A stretch of 24,413 nucleotides of DNA from CALVZT01 sp964368755 (GTDB lineage: Bacteria; Bacillota; Clostridia; Christensenellales; UBA1242), in contig CAYJCR010000011.1 of NCBI GenBank assembly GCA_964368755.1, positions 1 through 24,413 of the forward strand, read 5' to 3'. Below the pieces are notes generated by a model. That model saw only the letters and a list, made by a program, of their open reading frames with translations, did no database searches and was not told where the DNA came from. Made by a program: the position numbers and the translations under genes. Below, piece after piece: positions 22,817-24,413 of this stretch (positions are counted from its first letter, which is position 1; each line of letters starts with the position of its first letter).

Positions 22817-23431
22817 TTATACTTTGTACAAACCTTTGTTATATGCGACTTTGTTATATTCTAACAAATACAACTCAACATAACCTATATTGACAAACTC
22901 AAACTTTGGCAACAAGTGTTTGGATGCAAGTTTGTTAAGCATCTCCTGCCTAACTATATTTTTGTCAAAAACGGCATCATCTGGAAGATCTTTTTCTATC
23001 TCCATAAATTTCCCAAGCCCCTTGACTTCATCAAGACTAATAACCAAGTCGTCTATTTGATAGACTTTGCGATCCTTGTCAATAATGGCAAGTGGGCTGA
23101 GTTTATTTGCTTTCAAAAAGCTGTCAAAATCTACGAAATCAGGGTTATAACTCGCCCCAATCTTAGCAAATATCTCTTCCAAAGACTTGTTCGGACAAAA
23201 AGATTTATAATCAAATCTTGTTTCTTTGCAATATGAGTGACTAAGGTCTCCAATATTAAGTTTGAAATCAACTTTGTTGTTGTTGCGATTACGAAGAAAA
23301 TTGCCTGTGCTTATGAGCTTGTAGTCTGCAGTATCATAATATATATCGAGTATGTTCTTCTGAACAACCATCTCAACAGTACTCAAATCTGGAAAGTCTA
23401 CGACTTTGAGTTTAAGTTCTACCTCTATCAT
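22817..23431 (-). CDS. CYTH-domain protein
   Basis: A 204-residue protein with the N-terminal signature EVELKLK (ExExK) of CYTH triphosphate-tunnel proteins. DIYYDTADYKLISTGNFLRNRN has the conserved YYDT, and DFKLNIGD, CKETRFDYK, KVYQIDDLVISLDEVKGLGKFMEIE and the final acidic strand supply the alternating acidic and basic ligands. These features fit thiamine-triphosphatase/inorganic-triphosphatase-type members better than adenylate cyclase. AAGGAGA precedes the ATG. It is not paralogous by position to the CYTH gene at 4528-5085, which is in a different gene setting. Confidence 0.75.
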   Translation of the reverse strand: MIEVELKLKVVDFPDLSTVEMVVQKNILDIYYDTADYKLISTGNFLRNRNNNKVDFKLNIGDLSHSYCKETRFDYKSFCPNKSLEEIFAKIGASYNPDFVDFDSFLKANKLSPLAIIDKDRKVYQIDDLVISLDEVKGLGKFMEIEKDLPDDAVFDKNIVRQEMLNKLASKHLLPKFEFVNIGYVELYLLEYNKVAYNKGLYKV

Positions 23432-23493
23432 CTTGATTTTCTCCTTACAAAAAGTAGTTTATCATAAATGGTCTCAATCGCCAAATCTTTGCA

Positions 23494-23525
23494 TAAAAAA
23501 AGTGCTTGGATTTGTCCAAAACACT
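23494..23525 (-). terminator. terminator of the TspO-like gene
   Basis: On the complement: AGTG(T)TTTGGA / TCCAAGCACT stem with a one-base bulge and a CAAA loop, then T7-8. It touches the stop codon. Confidence 0.8.
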
Positions 23526-23986
23526 CAGTTTAGTATCCACAAAGCAAGATTGAGGGATGTCGCTATACACAACCATATCGGATATATGCTAAGTATACGA
23601 GAATAGATTTTGTTGTAACTACTTATCTTGACAATTAATACAACTCCAATTATTGCATTGATGATAATAACAATATTGCCCAAGAACAATTGATTGAGAG
23701 TAAAGAAAACTAAGCACCAAAGGATATTGAATATTCCATTAAGAATCAAATATACAAGGGTTGTCTTATCTATCTTGTCTTTAGACAACCACAAGAATAG
23801 GATTATCGCAAAAGCAAGATACACAACTGTCCATACTATTGGGATGACAAAGTTTGGAATCCATTCTTTTGGCTTAATAAGGCTATTGAACCAATCCATT
23901 CCAAGATTGACAAATAGGCTTCCAAGTCCTGCAACTACTATAATAGAAGCTATCATTATTGATATTGCTAACCACTTTCTTTTCAT
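23525..23986 (-). CDS. tspO: TspO/MBR-family (tryptophan-rich sensory) membrane protein
   Basis: A 153-residue protein with five hydrophobic helices and the family motifs KPKEWIPNFVIPIVWTVVYLA (Pro and Trp), LNGIFNILWCLVFF, and YPIWLCIATSLNLALWILN at the end. TspO proteins bind tetrapyrroles and cholesterol-like ligands and act in stress and porphyrin handling; roles in Clostridia are not defined. The ATG lacks a Shine-Dalgarno site, unlike most genes here. TATACT lies 6 nt before the ATG on the complement and could be a -10 for a leaderless transcript. A terminator overlaps the stop. Confidence 0.8.
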   Translation of the reverse strand: MKRKWLAISIMIASIIVVAGLGSLFVNLGMDWFNSLIKPKEWIPNFVIPIVWTVVYLAFAIILFLWLSKDKIDKTTLVYLILNGIFNILWCLVFFTLNQLFLGNIVIIINAIIGVVLIVKISSYNKIYSRILSIYPIWLCIATSLNLALWILN

Positions 23987-24279
23987 AATACTAGTATATT
24001 GGTAACAAGTAGCTTTTATGCAGAAAAAAACAATTTCTTGCTGCTAGCAACTCCGTCAACAAGGACTTTGACACTCCTTCATCACAATAAGAGATTTTCT
24101 ATTTATGTATTCGGTAATAGTATAGCATATATTCATTTCTTTACAAATAAAAAACTGATAAAAACGCATTGTTTTTATCGGTAATGTATAGGCTGGAGTA
24201 AATAAAACATACCCTTTTGATTTTCTTTTTTGATGCCGAGCGTTAGCGAACGCCATCACTTATTGGCAAATATGAGTTA
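23987..24279. other. intergenic stretch with terminators and small palindrome, no supported gene
   Basis: This 293-base stretch holds the terminator at 24145-24181, a GCAG...CTGC hairpin (24018-24042) upstream of tspO, and a GCGTT-AGCG-AACGC palindrome near 24240. A 67-codon leftward frame lies here but shows no ribosome site or recognisable protein, so I leave it out. Confidence 0.5.
24145..24181 (-). terminator. leftward terminator downstream of the right-edge gene
   Basis: On the complement: CCGATAAAAAC / GTTTTTATCAG stem (one G-T pair) with an AATGC loop, then AGTTTTTT. Confidence 0.75.
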
Positions 24280-24413
24280 TTAATCTATGTTTAATTTAGT
24301 TTTAGCTTTTTCAATATACTTGCTAATATTGTTAGATTTATATAAATCAATCAATTTTGATGGTTTAACTTCATTAAAAATGTTTGTATTAATATAATCA
24401 ACTATTTTAACAA
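24280..24413 (-). CDS. 3' end of an unidentified leftward gene (partial)
   Basis: The complement is open from the window edge to a TAA at 24282-24280, giving 43 residues that start VKIVDYINTNIFNEVKPSKL and end KAKTKLNID. Lys/Asn/Ile-rich and amphipathic, it looks like the C-terminal helices of a real protein. The reading stays open without a start, so the gene begins outside the window. Function not recognisable. Confidence 0.45.
   Translation of the reverse strand, partial: VKIVDYINTNIFNEVKPSKLIDLYKSNNISKYIEKAKTKLNID

Noticed and set aside
24056..24259. 67-codon leftward frame at the right end
   Set aside because: No ribosome site, no recognisable protein, spans a terminator and a palindrome.
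24230..24262. GCGTT-AGCG-AACGC palindrome as a mobile-element end
   Set aside because: Only one copy in the window, no second end and no transposase.
1..24413. CRISPR array, tRNA, rRNA or prophage
   Set aside because: No regular repeat-spacer pattern, no cloverleaf-like stem set and no phage structural genes were found by reading the sequence.

Overview
The window is AT-rich, uses TGA as a stop, and has strong AGGAG-type ribosome binding sites and TGnTATAAT-like extended -10 promoters. Together with an InlB/Listeria-Bacteroides-repeat lipoprotein, MscL, a YwaF-type membrane protein and many small stand-alone enzymes, this points to a low-GC Bacillota chromosome, most likely an uncultured anaerobic Clostridia-like bacterium. 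That placement is inference. I see no rRNA, tRNA, transposase, phage structural gene or CRISPR array.

Layout. 1-29: start of a leftward gene cut by the window edge. 313-1501: rightward pair, a nucleoside 2-deoxyribosyltransferase-like protein (frameshifted) coupled to a nucleotidyltransferase. 1624-3964: leftward ATP-grasp plus radical-SAM protein, read as two open frames because of one base in an A8 run. 4158-6767: rightward operon of cupin, CYTH protein, GNAT, PNPOx-like flavoprotein and TfoX_N/zinc-ribbon fusion, closed by a terminator. 6884-10742: rightward single genes (DUF3795 protein, alkaline-phosphatase-superfamily phosphodiesterase, YwaF-like membrane protein, FlaR-like P-loop kinase, GNAT). 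10975-13275: a 766-residue InlB-repeat lipoprotein. 13330-14583: leftward ferritin-like protein. 14735-15820: rightward GNAT and a broken P-loop gene. 15836-17293: leftward long YwaF/TMEM164-like membrane protein behind a GGTCG-rich palindrome. 20546-17527: leftward run of alpha/beta hydrolase, TIM-barrel epimerase-like protein, MGMT-type methyltransferase, GNAT and mscL. 22235-20765: leftward GNAT and a second ATP-grasp protein. Then leftward zinc-ribbon membrane protein, second CYTH protein, TspO/MBR protein, and the 3' end of an unidentified gene at the right edge.

Most genes are short, self-contained enzymes with their own promoters and terminators, so this looks like an accessory housekeeping region and not one pathway. 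The gene of most biochemical interest is the ATP-grasp/radical-SAM fusion. The structural oddity is that three genes are each interrupted by a single-base frame change, and a fourth (the second ATP-grasp gene) lacks a normal start codon where its protein sequence and Shine-Dalgarno site expect one. These could be sequencing or assembly errors, decay, or in two cases recoding at A7/A8 slippery runs.
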